Shown: positions 18,929 through 26,307, counted from the first letter of the stretch. The stretch: DNA of 64,000 nucleotides from Gammaproteobacteria bacterium (GCA_030594815.1 JAUVEN010000004.1:1-64000); one strand, 5' to 3'. Made by a program: numbers and translations. The notes: generated from the letters alone by a model not told the origin.

Positions 18929-19173
18929 TTACTCATTTTCTCCTTTGCCTCTGAATTTGTATAAACACGATCATCTCTTATCGCCGCTTCACCCCGCGCT
19001 AAACCTTCAAGGATACTCATGCGATTTTGCATCATTTCATAATCTCCAACATCAACAAGATATGCTGATGGTTGGCCATGCTCTGTTATGAGTATGGGTT
19101 CCTTAGAATCATGTAATTCAGCAAGAATCTTGGTTGCTTGGCGCTTTAGTGTAGTGACTAATTCAGTTTTCAT
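18916..19173 (-). CDS. Phd/YefM-family antitoxin
   Basis: An 85-residue antitoxin with the N-terminal Phd/YefM DNA-binding fold (KTELVTTLKRQATKILAEL, then EPILITEHGQPSAYLVDV) and a C-terminal toxin-binding tail. I choose the ATG at 19173 rather than an upstream start because it begins the conserved domain and sits just inside an 18-base palindrome that is a likely autoregulatory operator. The partner ParE-like toxin gene overlaps its end and carries a premature stop. Toxin-antitoxin pairs are common stabilising cassettes in large integrons. Confidence 0.9.
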   Translation of the reverse strand: MKTELVTTLKRQATKILAELHDSKEPILITEHGQPSAYLVDVGDYEMMQNRMSILEGLARGEAAIRDDRVYTNSEAKEKMSKWLK

Positions 19174-19176
19174 AGA

Positions 19177-19194
19177 GTGATAGCATAGTATCAC
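19177..19194. promoter_or_regulatory. Palindromic operator of the antitoxin gene
   Basis: GTGATA-GCATAG-TATCAC is a perfect six-base inverted repeat three bases upstream of the antitoxin ATG. This is the usual place for Phd/YefM autorepression. The binding itself is inferred. Confidence 0.65.
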
Positions 19195-19219
19195 TTTCCA
19201 GGTATGCAAGTATTTTGAC

Positions 19220-19281
19220 AGCTAACGATTATGCTCAGCGGCGCGCATCTTTGGCGCGTCCGCAGGAGCATTTTGTTAGCG
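19220..19281 (-). repeat. attC site of the DsrE-like cassette
   Basis: A compact 62-base site. On the minus strand it runs CGCTAAC, a spacer, GCTCCTGCGG, a GC-rich hairpin (ACGCGCCAAAGATGCGCG), CCGCTGAGC and GTTAGCT. The outer 7-mers and inner arms pair in the attC manner (R'', L'', L', R'). It follows the stop of the DsrE-like gene by a few bases and precedes the toxin-antitoxin cassette. Confidence 0.8.
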
Positions 19282-19284
19282 CAA

Positions 19285-19707
19285 TTACCAAGAAAGAGTT
19301 TTCACGTTAGGATTAAAAAGTATTCCGGTAACCATATCTGCGTTACCCATCTTAATACCTTTAATCAAATCTTTCTTAGTAATACCTGCGCCCTTTGAAC
19401 ACATTCTACACGCAATTACAGTACCCCCATCTTTCATAAAGCTAATGAGTTTTGCTTTAAGTGCTGGAGGGGCGCTCATCTCATCTGCAAGATGAATCCC
19501 GTTCACGTTAAGCCAGATGGCTACAGGACTATGGCCCCGCTTAAGTGCAATCTTGTGAGCAAACATAATTGCTTTATTTGCTGCTTTTGTATCATTTGTT
19601 GTTAAATTTACGAATAACCCTGTTGGCTCGCCTGCATGTGCAGTAGTAGTTACACTTGTAATTAGTACAAACGCTAGTACTTGAATAATAGATTTAAGAT
19701 TTTTCAT
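19285..19707 (-). CDS. Exported DsrE-family protein
   Basis: A 140-residue protein with a signal peptide (cleavage near TAHAG, residues 22-26) and a DsrE/DsrF/YchN-like fold: GLFVNLTTNDTKAANKAIMF, ALKRGHSPVAIWLN, then GGTVIACRMCSKGAGI with cysteines 99 and 102. DsrE-like proteins act in sulfur transfer in the cytoplasm; exported homologues are of unknown function and may bind thiol or metal. It occupies its own integron cassette, between two attC sites. Confidence 0.85.
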   Translation of the reverse strand: MKNLKSIIQVLAFVLITSVTTTAHAGEPTGLFVNLTTNDTKAANKAIMFAHKIALKRGHSPVAIWLNVNGIHLADEMSAPPALKAKLISFMKDGGTVIACRMCSKGAGITKKDLIKGIKMGNADMVTGILFNPNVKTLSW

Positions 19708-19845
19708 AATGTTGCCTCTCTTTGCTGAGTGTTTAAGTGAAATTGTTGAGATTTTACGCGAAAATACAAGTTTTGGTGCTAACGTTTAGCTAAGGGGCGC
19801 ATGTCTTTTATGCGTGATCTTCCCCCGAAAAAATGGACAGGGTAA

Positions 19846-20724
19846 TCAATGAAGTTGACGTCGTTCAAATTCATTGGGCGAACAATAATTTAATGATGAA
19901 TGTAACCGAGTTCGATTATAAAAATTCACAATATAATCCATTATCGAATTTCGTAATATATCTACTGTAGCGTATTTATTACCGTTGATCCATTCACCTT
20001 TAAGTGAATGAAAGAAGGACTCCATGTGAGCATTGTCTGTGCAATGACCAGGACGGTTCATACTGGGTTGAATATTATGTTGAGCAAGTAAATCACGGTA
20101 TGCGCCAGCCGCGTATTCAACCCCTCGGTCTGAATGAAAAAGCATATCCGCTTTAGGTTTTCGATTTTGTAATGCTTTCCTCAACGCGCTTATTGTTAAT
20201 TCTTTTTTTCGATAACTTTCAAGAGACCAACCAATAATTTTACGTGAGTATAAATCCATCACGACAGAGAGATACCACCAGCGTTTTTGATGCCAAAGAT
20301 AAGTGACATCACCCACCCAAACTTGATTGGTGCGAGTTGGCTTTGGTGTTGTTAATCGTTTGTTCTTTGACCTTTTAATTACTTCAACAATACTCGGTGC
20401 ACGTTGCTTACGTGTATGAATTCGCCCAACAATACATTCAGCCTGCATAATAGGTGCGACGCGGTTCTCGCTAACGTGAATACCTTGTTGGTGTAATTTT
20501 TTTGTAATGCGTGGACTGCCGTAAATACCAAAACTTTTCACATGAATATGTTTGATTTTTTTGGCAAGTGACTGATTGGCTTTTGCTCGTGCGCTGATCT
20601 TACGGTCACGCCATGTGTAATAACCACTACGTGAAACATCATAAATTTTACACAGGCAGACTGTACACTCATCGTCGTATCTTGTTTTATGAATGCGTAG
20701 ACGTCTTGTTTTGTTTTGAAGCAA
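19846..20724 (-). CDS. IS3-family transposase OrfB (DDE integrase domain)
   Basis: A 292-residue retroviral-integrase-type catalytic domain. An HTH_21 region (SGYYTWRDRK) comes first. It is followed by the DDE triad in VWVGDVTYL, LFHSDRGVEYAA and DNAHMESFFHSLKGE, and ends HSSLNYCSPNEFE. It is normally produced as an OrfAB fusion by -1 frameshifting in the A run upstream of its annotated start; the frame extends upstream into KKASTLLQNKTRR. The catalytic part itself looks intact. Confidence 0.95.
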   Translation of the reverse strand: MLQNKTRRLRIHKTRYDDECTVCLCKIYDVSRSGYYTWRDRKISARAKANQSLAKKIKHIHVKSFGIYGSPRITKKLHQQGIHVSENRVAPIMQAECIVGRIHTRKQRAPSIVEVIKRSKNKRLTTPKPTRTNQVWVGDVTYLWHQKRWWYLSVVMDLYSRKIIGWSLESYRKKELTISALRKALQNRKPKADMLFHSDRGVEYAAGAYRDLLAQHNIQPSMNRPGHCTDNAHMESFFHSLKGEWINGNKYATVDILRNSIMDYIVNFYNRTRLHSSLNYCSPNEFERRQLH

Positions 20725-21022
20725 AGTCGATGCTTTTTTTTAGCATCTTATTTTCCATTTCGAGGCGTTTGATTCGCTTTTCGAATTGACGTAGTTGTTT
20801 TTGTTCAGTCACTTTCTCCTCCAATTCCTTGAGATTTTCTTCAACAGCTCCTTTTAACAGACCTTCACGGTGTTCTTTTTTCTAGCGCGACAACATAAAA
20901 GGGTGTATTTCTAATGCCAGAGCGACATCTTTGGTTTGAAACGCTGAGTAATTTGAAAGTTCTACTGCGGCTATTTTAAAGCTCTTTGTATATCTTAAAT
21001 GCTTTTCTATAGTGGTTTTCAT
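20687..21022 (-). pseudogene. IS3-family OrfA with a nonsense codon
   Basis: Reading from the ATG at 21022 gives MKTTIEKHLRYTKSFKIAAV, a helix-turn-helix (AFQTKDVALALEIHPFMLSR) and then TAG at 20882-20884 where tryptophan or tyrosine is expected (LSR-stop-KKEHREG). The frame then continues through a leucine-zipper coiled coil (LKELEEKVTEQKQLRQFEK) to TAA at 20687. One base change would restore it. The frameshift signal to orfB lies near its end. Confidence 0.88.
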
Positions 21023-21108
21023 ATGACACTTTCTCCGTTAGGTTTTAGTGTCCAGTAATTCGGGGGAAGTCTCGCGTCCCGTGCGTAGCACTTTACTTGA
21101 GCGCCTTG

Positions 21109-21489
21109 TTATGTATTTAACCATTCTCTAGCTTTTTCTTCAGATTCAAAAAACTCTGTTGCCCATGATACATTGTTACTAGACAGCTCAAAGTAAACCC
21201 TATACATATTGGTTAAACCTTTTATTACTTTTTGATTTGCAACAACAGCGATTTTAATATTAGGGTTGATTTCAAAAAACTTAGCATCCTGTTCAGCTAT
21301 GTTACGAATTCCATTCGATGAAACAGGATAAGATTTAATGTCATTGAATGTATGTAAATGGTATTTAGTTATGTGTATATCCATTAATAAAAACATACTT
21401 TTACGTAATGTTCTTAAGTCTTCATCTGTAAAGGCTTCAGTAAAAATAGAATGAACCCCTTCATTTTCAAGATGTAGTTGATATGGCAT
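21109..21489 (-). CDS. SpoIIAA/STAS-like cassette protein A
   Basis: A 126-residue soluble protein with the pattern of the SpoIIAA-like (STAS-related) family. It has an N-terminal strand pair, HTFNDIKSYPVSSNGIRNIAEQD, IKIAVVANQKVIKGLTNMYRVYFE and an acidic C-terminal helix EEKAREWL. It is recognisably related to the protein encoded at 23145-23537, which shares the SNGIRNIA/TEGIKNIG, AVVAN/AIIVSSN and MYR..F/MYEAYR landmarks. The function is unknown. Its stop codon falls in an attC core, so it is a cassette gene. Confidence 0.75.
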   Translation of the reverse strand: MPYQLHLENEGVHSIFTEAFTDEDLRTLRKSMFLLMDIHITKYHLHTFNDIKSYPVSSNGIRNIAEQDAKFFEINPNIKIAVVANQKVIKGLTNMYRVYFELSSNNVSWATEFFESEEKAREWLNT

Positions 21490-21606
21490 TATTTTTCCTA
21501 ATTTTATACATAACGTTACAAGTAAGTGGCAACTAAAAACGTGCAGAGCACGGCTTTTAGTTGTCCAAATGAGCGAGAGCGAATGTTCTTGACTGCCTTA
21601 TAGTTG

Positions 21607-23102
21607 GACAGCTCCATTGAATCCACAATTTACCTTTTACCTGATTTAGTGGAACATGCTTCTGTTGATCACGAATATTGATTGCCAAACATTTAATGTT
21701 CATAACAAGACGTTCGGATCAGCAGACAGCATTTTGTTCCAAAACGCATACTCAGGGATCTTCGTGCACCGACTATCTATAAGACCTGCGAGAAACAAAT
21801 TCCAAGCACATTCCAAAACTGACTTTACACCCAGGAGGTGTGATATGAAAGAGTTTGATATCAATGATTTTTCCGTGTTGGTTGGTATAGACTGGGCAGA
21901 TAAAAAAATGATGTTTGTGAACATGTTATAGGTACATCAAAATATCACTATTCAGTTATATTGAGTAAGCCTGAGTCTCTGCATGAGTGGGTTATGTCAT
22001 TAAAAAAAAGGTATCCGGATCGTACTATCGCAGTGGCTTGTGAACTCACAAAAGGGCCTCTTATTTATGCCTTAAGCAAATATAACCATCTTATACTTTT
22101 TCAATTAATCCATCGACTGTTGCAAAATATAGAAAAGCATTTATCCATAGCGGCGCAAAAAATGATCCGAGTGATGCTTTTTTCCAAACAGAAATATTAG
22201 AACAACATATGGATAAGCTTGATGTCATATGGCCTGATTCAGTTAACGTAAGAGCTTTATCACAGCTTCTGGAATATCGTCGTAAAGTTGTTCAAGATAG
22301 AGTTGATTTATCTAATCGTATTACCGCAACGCTGAAAAATTACTATCCTCAAGTACTTGATTGGTTTAAAGAAAAAGACACTCGCTTGTTTTGTGATTTT
22401 CTGGAAAAGTGGCCATCATTAGACGCAGTAAAAAAAGCGCGTAAACAAACTATAATGAATTTTTTAAAACAACATCATTCACGATATCTTGAGGTTAATG
22501 AAAGAAGAGTTGAAGAAATTAAATCTGCTATGGCATTAACAGAAGACCTTGGCGTGATTGAACCGAATAAAATAATGATAGAAGTATTAATACCACAATT
22601 AAAATGCTTACTTGAATCAATTGAGCGACTCGATAAAGAAATTAAACAACGTTATAAAAAGCAAAGTGAAAGAAAAATATTTGATAGTTTACCGGGTGCC
22701 GGACCTCAATTAGCGCCACGAATATTTGTCGCCTTTGGTTCTGACCGAACACGATATCAGTCAGCGAATGAAATACAAAAATATGCGGGTATCGCACCTG
22801 TAATTGAGCAGAGCGGGCAAAAGAAGTGGACGCATTGGCGGTACAGTTGTCCAAAATTTTTAAGGCAGACGTTCGTAGAATGGGCAGGACAATCGATTCG
22901 TTATTCATTTTGGGCGAGAGCGTATTATGAACAACAACTTAGCAAGGGCAAACCCCATAATCGATTATTCGTTCATTGGCTTTTAAATGGATTAGAATTG
23001 TATATAAATGCTGGCAAACAAATACACCTTATGATGAGTCAAAATATTTAAAAGCATTGAAGAAGCAGGGTTCTCCGTTGCTAAAGTTTGCGGTAGACAG
23101 CT
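21607..23102 (+). mobile_element. IS110-family insertion sequence inside an attC site
   Basis: An insertion of about 1.49 kb bounded by two copies of GACAGCT (21607-21613 and 23096-23102), with no terminal inverted repeats, as expected of IS110-type elements. It encodes a DEDD transposase broken by two frameshifts. A non-coding left end of about 230 bases precedes the transposase and a short right end follows. IS110 elements with a long left end usually encode a bridge RNA there. Its orientation is opposite to the cassette genes. Exact ends are inferred from the repeat and the rejoined attC arms. Confidence 0.8.
21845..23051 (+). pseudogene. IS110-family transposase with two frameshifts
   Basis: The gene starts at ATG 21845 behind an excellent AGGAGGTG. 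The DEDD-domain opening VLVGIDWADKK is followed by a one-base deletion near 21908; restoring a C gives the expected HDVCEHVIGT. The frame then continues from about 21933 to near 22100, where a second single-base deletion occurs (expected ...NPSTVAKYRKAF). From there the frame is open to 23051, through the Transposase_20 part (DSLPGAGPQLAPRIFVAFG, then KYAGIAPVIEQSGQK). Two separate lesions make sequencing error less likely than decay, but both are near short homopolymers. Confidence 0.9.
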
Positions 23103-23144
23103 AATTTTTTACTTGTTGTCCACCTCAGGGCGTGTTGTTATGTA

Positions 23145-23537
23145 TTATTTTTGAATCCATGCAACAGCATCTTTTTCTTTTTTAAATATCCTAATCTCTT
23201 TCTTGGACTTTTTAGAAAAGCTCCTATATGCCTCGTACATTCTGGCAAGACCATACGCTAAATTAGAACTAACAATTATTGCAAGCTTCCTATTTCCATC
23301 ACTTTTGTCTGTGCTTGATGCAATTTGACCGATATTTTTAATTCCTTCTGTAGATAGTTTAAAACTTGTTACTTCACTTAAATTAACTATTTCATTGTAA
23401 TTAATATATTCAGATTTGTTTTGAATATCGTTTTGGTATTTTTTTATTGCTTTTATGAATTCAGCATCATGCGCTGTACCTTCCCATGAAGTGATAATGA
23501 GTTGGCGTTTATTATCTATATAATGTTTAGCAGGCAT
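23145..23537 (-). CDS. SpoIIAA/STAS-like cassette protein B
   Basis: A 130-residue soluble protein of the SpoIIAA/STAS-like type: ITSWEGTAHDAEFIKAIKKY, NYNEIVNLSEVTSFKLSTEG, KLAIIVSSNLAYGLARMYEAY and a C-terminal EKDAVAWIQ helix. It is related to cassette protein A (21109-21489), but the two are divergent and each sits in its own cassette. No catalytic motif is visible. The start is ATG 23537, eight codons before the conserved part. Confidence 0.75.
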   Translation of the reverse strand: MPAKHYIDNKRQLIITSWEGTAHDAEFIKAIKKYQNDIQNKSEYINYNEIVNLSEVTSFKLSTEGIKNIGQIASSTDKSDGNRKLAIIVSSNLAYGLARMYEAYRSFSKKSKKEIRIFKKEKDAVAWIQK

Positions 23538-23550
23538 AATTTATTTTCAT

Positions 23551-23641
23551 ACATAACGGTTAAGTTAACGGGCGCGAGTCTTTATTCGCGTCCGGCCCAT
23601 GCTTTTGCTTTTTATGGGCGAAGTTGAACGCCTTGTTAGGT
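23551..23641 (-). repeat. attC site of the 23636-24253 cassette (intact)
   Basis: This is the clearest site, 91 bases. The minus strand reads ACCTAAC-AAGGC-GTTCAAC, hairpin sequence, GTTAAC-TTAACC-GTTATGT. GTTCAAC pairs with GTTAAC leaving a single extrahelical base. Inner inverted repeats include CGCCCAT/ATGGGC and ACGCGA/TCGCG. The stop codon of the upstream gene lies inside ACCTAAC. Confidence 0.9.
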
Positions 23642-24253
23642 GTTTTTCGATATATCTTCATCAATATCTCTTAGCGCCTCATCAATACTTTCTGATAATA
23701 ATGTATCAAAATGACGAGCATCAGTTAATAAAATACTTGCAGCTGTCCTGCCATTATCGAATTTTACTGTAGCAGAACGTGACGCCAAATATGCTTGTTC
23801 TTCAATTTTCTTTACAACATTAATTACATAATAAGCAGAGGCAATTCTGTTTAGTAATTTATGGTTTTGTATTAAGTTTAGTTTTCCCGCAGTAGTTATA
23901 GATGCCCACAGATCAGATTTTAAAGGCTGGGTCGGAATATGAGTAGAGTCACCTTTCACACACACATGTAAACTGTTAGTAAATGATAACTCTTCCTTAA
24001 TTAGTTCTAGTAATTCTAACTCCAGTTTCCTTTCTTCTTTATTATTTTTTACTTCATCTTTATGTTTAATTGCTCTATCTATCCATAAAGCAAAAGGTAT
24101 GCCTGCTACTAATGCAGCAGAAGTTGCAAGCAACCCACTAACAACACTTTCCCAGAACACTGGACCGGGACTACAAAAACTTATATATACAATTGGTGTC
24201 GCAATAATTATTAGGACAATAACCCATAAACTATATTCTGTACTCTTTATCAT
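23636..24253 (-). CDS. Cassette-encoded membrane protein of unknown function
   Basis: A 205-residue protein with two N-terminal membrane helices (about residues 8-27 and 33-58) and a charged coiled-coil stretch (about 63-92, KHKDEVKNNKEERKLELEL). A soluble helical C-terminal domain of about 110 residues follows. I recognise no family; the layout resembles small membrane-anchored proteins of accessory and defence islands, but there is no enzymatic motif. It is the first gene of the visible cassette array, and its stop lies in the attC core. Confidence 0.7.
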   Translation of the reverse strand: MIKSTEYSLWVIVLIIIATPIVYISFCSPGPVFWESVVSGLLATSAALVAGIPFALWIDRAIKHKDEVKNNKEERKLELELLELIKEELSFTNSLHVCVKGDSTHIPTQPLKSDLWASITTAGKLNLIQNHKLLNRIASAYYVINVVKKIEEQAYLASRSATVKFDNGRTAASILLTDARHFDTLLSESIDEALRDIDEDISKNT

Positions 24254-24266
24254 GGCATATCCTTAC

Positions 24267-24321
24267 ACCTAACAGTGAATTATGTGGACATCTACATATA
24301 CCTAATATTGTAGACATCCAT
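24267..24321. other. Array-head core site and an imperfect inverted repeat
   Basis: ACCTAAC at 24267-24273 (GTTAGGT on the minus strand) is a perfect integron R' core just upstream of the first cassette gene. It could be the end of attI or of a lost upstream attC. Next to it, TGGACATCTACA and TGTAGACATCCA (24284-24321) form an imperfect inverted repeat (10 of 12). The remaining bases to 24597 hold no credible gene and I see nothing else in them. Confidence 0.45.
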
Positions 24322-24597
24322 ATATTGTGTTTTATATTTCCAAACGTTTATTTAAAGCTTAATTATTAATCAATAACTTAAATGAATATTAATAGAATAT
24401 CAAATCAAGAAAAGGGAGAACAAACACTATTACAGTTCTTACTTGTTATGGAAATGTCGGTTTTTGGTGATTCGTTTTGGTGCAGTTTAATATTGATTTA
24501 ATATGGCTGCTTTTAGTTAACTTTATTATTTTATCAAATGTCAGATCATACCAAAGTTCTATTCCTCACTTTGTAAGATCAAGTCTGAACTGCTATA

Positions 24598-25443
24598 TTA
24601 TTTTGGGGGTAAAAATGTATTTCGTAAGTCTGAAACAATACGATGAGTATTATGGCAGCGTGCGCAAACAGTAACGGCAAGTTTACCCATTAACTCCTTA
24701 CTTTCTTTTACGCGCCACTTACCGATACTTGATTCGAGTGAATCAAGCTTTTTAAGTGTGGCTTTACCTAATATACGTTCTCTGGGATAGGCATCTTTCT
24801 TGTGACAGCTGCTGCAACTATCTCCAAGATTGTGTAATTGTTTTTTAAGCTTGAGTCGAGCTTGCAAGGCAGTGGATTTATGACCATCATCCAGCGCAAT
24901 GAGTATTTGATTAACTGATCTGGATAACTCATTCATATTTTCTTTAAAGCTATGAGAGGTTCCTTTTAAGGATTTTACTTTAAGATCATCATAGCTGGGT
25001 GAACGATAAATAGCGGTTACAACAGGCTGATAACTTTCGTGGCAATCACTACAGGTACGCTTAATCATTTTTAACGTTTTAGCAACGCGTAAAGCATCCC
25101 CTTTCTTTGCAAACATCTCGAGCTCAGATAAAAGACGGGGTTTAATTTCTTTTTCCCATTCAGGCACCATATCCGCAATCTTGTTGTAATCTTTATCCAG
25201 GCGTTTTATCCATTTTTTCATTGCCGGTTTGTTATTTTCTTTGGCATATTCACCAATGGCCTGCATTTCACGTCGTAGTCGGAACATGGTGTGTAACCAT
25301 ACCTGGCGTTTGTTGCCGGGTTTGTACCATTTTTCCAGAGCAGCAGGAGGGGTATCGAATTTAATGACATGCTCTGCATATGCAGAGCTAAACATAATGG
25401 AAAAAAGAAAATGAGTCAGGAGTAAAACAGGAATAATTTTCAT
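24598..25443 (-). CDS. Periplasmic trihaem c-type cytochrome
   Basis: A 281-residue exported protein (signal peptide ending near AYAEH) with three haem c motifs: CSDCH (131-135), CSSCH (210-214) and CARCH (260-264). The spacing of long helical stretches before each motif suggests cytochrome c'/c556-like helical bundles repeated, with a third haem at the C-terminus. I do not know a named homologue. It lies 41 bases downstream of the hemerythrin gene on the same strand, so the two are probably co-transcribed and may handle O2 or NO together at the membrane; this is inference. Confidence 0.8.
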   Translation of the reverse strand: MKIIPVLLLTHFLFSIMFSSAYAEHVIKFDTPPAALEKWYKPGNKRQVWLHTMFRLRREMQAIGEYAKENNKPAMKKWIKRLDKDYNKIADMVPEWEKEIKPRLLSELEMFAKKGDALRVAKTLKMIKRTCSDCHESYQPVVTAIYRSPSYDDLKVKSLKGTSHSFKENMNELSRSVNQILIALDDGHKSTALQARLKLKKQLHNLGDSCSSCHKKDAYPRERILGKATLKKLDSLESSIGKWRVKESKELMGKLAVTVCARCHNTHRIVSDLRNTFLPPK

Positions 25444-25483
25444 ATCGTTACTCAGCTGAAATTCAAAGTGATTTTAGCTGTAA

Positions 25484-26068
25484 TTATTTCACGCCTTTTT
25501 CAATTAGAAAACTGCTGTACTGCTTATCAGTACCATTGATGTGGTTAATCAACCAGCTTTTAAGATACTCTACCGCATTACTCATTGCAGTATCATGGTC
25601 TTTTTCATATTCAGCTAACACTTCTTCTACGTGCTTAATCATCTGTTTATGTTGTTCCTTATGGGGTTCAAAATCAGGATAACTATTTTGCTCCAGTAGA
25701 CCTTCTTCATAGCTAAAATGTGTTTTTGTGTAATCCACGAGTTCATCCAGTGCATCGCGTTCAAATTCTTCACCTGTTGAATAATCTACAGCGGTCTGTA
25801 ATTGATTTATCAGGTTAAGAAGCTTTTTGTGTTGACGATCGATAGAGTCAATGCCCACGCTGTATTCGTCTTTCCATTCAACGTAATGTCTGGCTGATAA
25901 TCGTCGGTGCACATAGGGGATTATTAGCAAAGCAGCAATTAGGAACCAGGTTAAGGGACTGTTTGGTCCAGCTAAAAGCCCTAATATCACTGCGATTATC
26001 AGGGACATAATAAGCACTGATAGACCGAACATACACATACGTTTATTTAGACATGCATTTAGCTTCAT
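25484..26068 (-). CDS. Membrane-anchored bacteriohemerythrin
   Basis: A 194-residue protein with two membrane helices (about residues 13-33 and 37-54) and a cytoplasmic hemerythrin domain (about 66-190). All ligand positions of the di-iron site are seen: the histidine in DRQHKK, HFSYEE (HxxxE), PHKEQH (HxxxH) and NHINGTD (HxxxxD). Hemerythrins bind O2 and, in denitrifiers, have been linked to NO handling. It is divergent from the nirE operon, whose Dnr-type operator lies between them and might act in both directions. Confidence 0.9.
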   Translation of the reverse strand: MKLNACLNKRMCMFGLSVLIMSLIIAVILGLLAGPNSPLTWFLIAALLIIPYVHRRLSARHYVEWKDEYSVGIDSIDRQHKKLLNLINQLQTAVDYSTGEEFERDALDELVDYTKTHFSYEEGLLEQNSYPDFEPHKEQHKQMIKHVEEVLAEYEKDHDTAMSNAVEYLKSWLINHINGTDKQYSSFLIEKGVK

Positions 26069-26307
26069 GATGAGCTCTCTTAATGATTTGTTATAAAATT
26101 ATATTATGGCATTGATTAAGGACGTTTATTGCTTGTTTGTCCAGTGTGTATGCTATTGAAACTCAACATGAGCACTGGCTTTATTCTGATACCGTCCTTT
26201 TGCTTACCATATACCCTATGATATTCCTGATATCCAAGTTTGTCACAGAATAGCCCTCTTCATACTATTCTATTGCCTATTTTTATCAGAATATTCATTT
26301 AATTTGG

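Larger units (their letters stand above)
19820..21068 (-). mobile_element. IS3-family insertion sequence inside an attC site
   Basis: The ends are imperfect inverted repeats of about 21 bases beginning TTCCCCCGAA (left 19820-19840; right 21048-21068, about 18 matches). It holds orfA and orfB in the usual -1 frameshift arrangement, with an A-rich slippery run (eight A then G) flanked by GATGC/GCATC. I see no clean target duplication (flanks differ at one of three bases). orfA has a stop, so the copy is probably inactive. Confidence 0.9.
19777..21114 (-). repeat. attC site of the 21109-21489 cassette, split by an IS3-family element
   Basis: The minus strand starts ACATAAC-AAGGC-GCTCAAG (21114 to about 21096) and, beyond the insertion sequence, ends CCCCTTAGCTAAAC-GTTAGCA (about 19797 to 19777). 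GCTCAAG pairs with CTTAGC leaving one unpaired base, the hallmark extrahelical base of attC. Removing 19820-21068 leaves a site of about 90 bases. The stop codon of the upstream gene lies within ACATAAC. Confidence 0.85.
21508..23143 (-). repeat. attC site of the 23145-23537 cassette, split by an IS110-family element
   Basis: The minus strand begins ACATAAC (23143-23137) followed by AACAC-GCCCTGAGG and GACAACAAGTAA, and at the far side ends TTACTTGTAAC-GTTATGT (to 21508). ACAAGTAA and TTACTTGT are exact complements, and the outer 7-mers are also perfect complements. Removing the insertion between the two GACAGCT copies leaves a VCR-sized site of about 140 bases. Confidence 0.8.

Noticed and set aside
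21656-21844. N-terminal extension of the IS110 transposase frame back to 21656
   Set aside because: The real start is at 21845 behind a strong AGGAGGTG and begins the conserved domain; the upstream codons are the non-coding left end.
19220-23641. Repeated palindromic segments that could suggest a CRISPR array
   Set aside because: The segments differ in length and inner sequence, are separated by full genes and match attC rules, not short uniform repeats.
24477-24674. Forward open frame of 65 codons beside the cassette array
   Set aside because: It has no ribosome site and no recognisable protein, and it overlaps the end of the trihaem cytochrome gene on the other strand.
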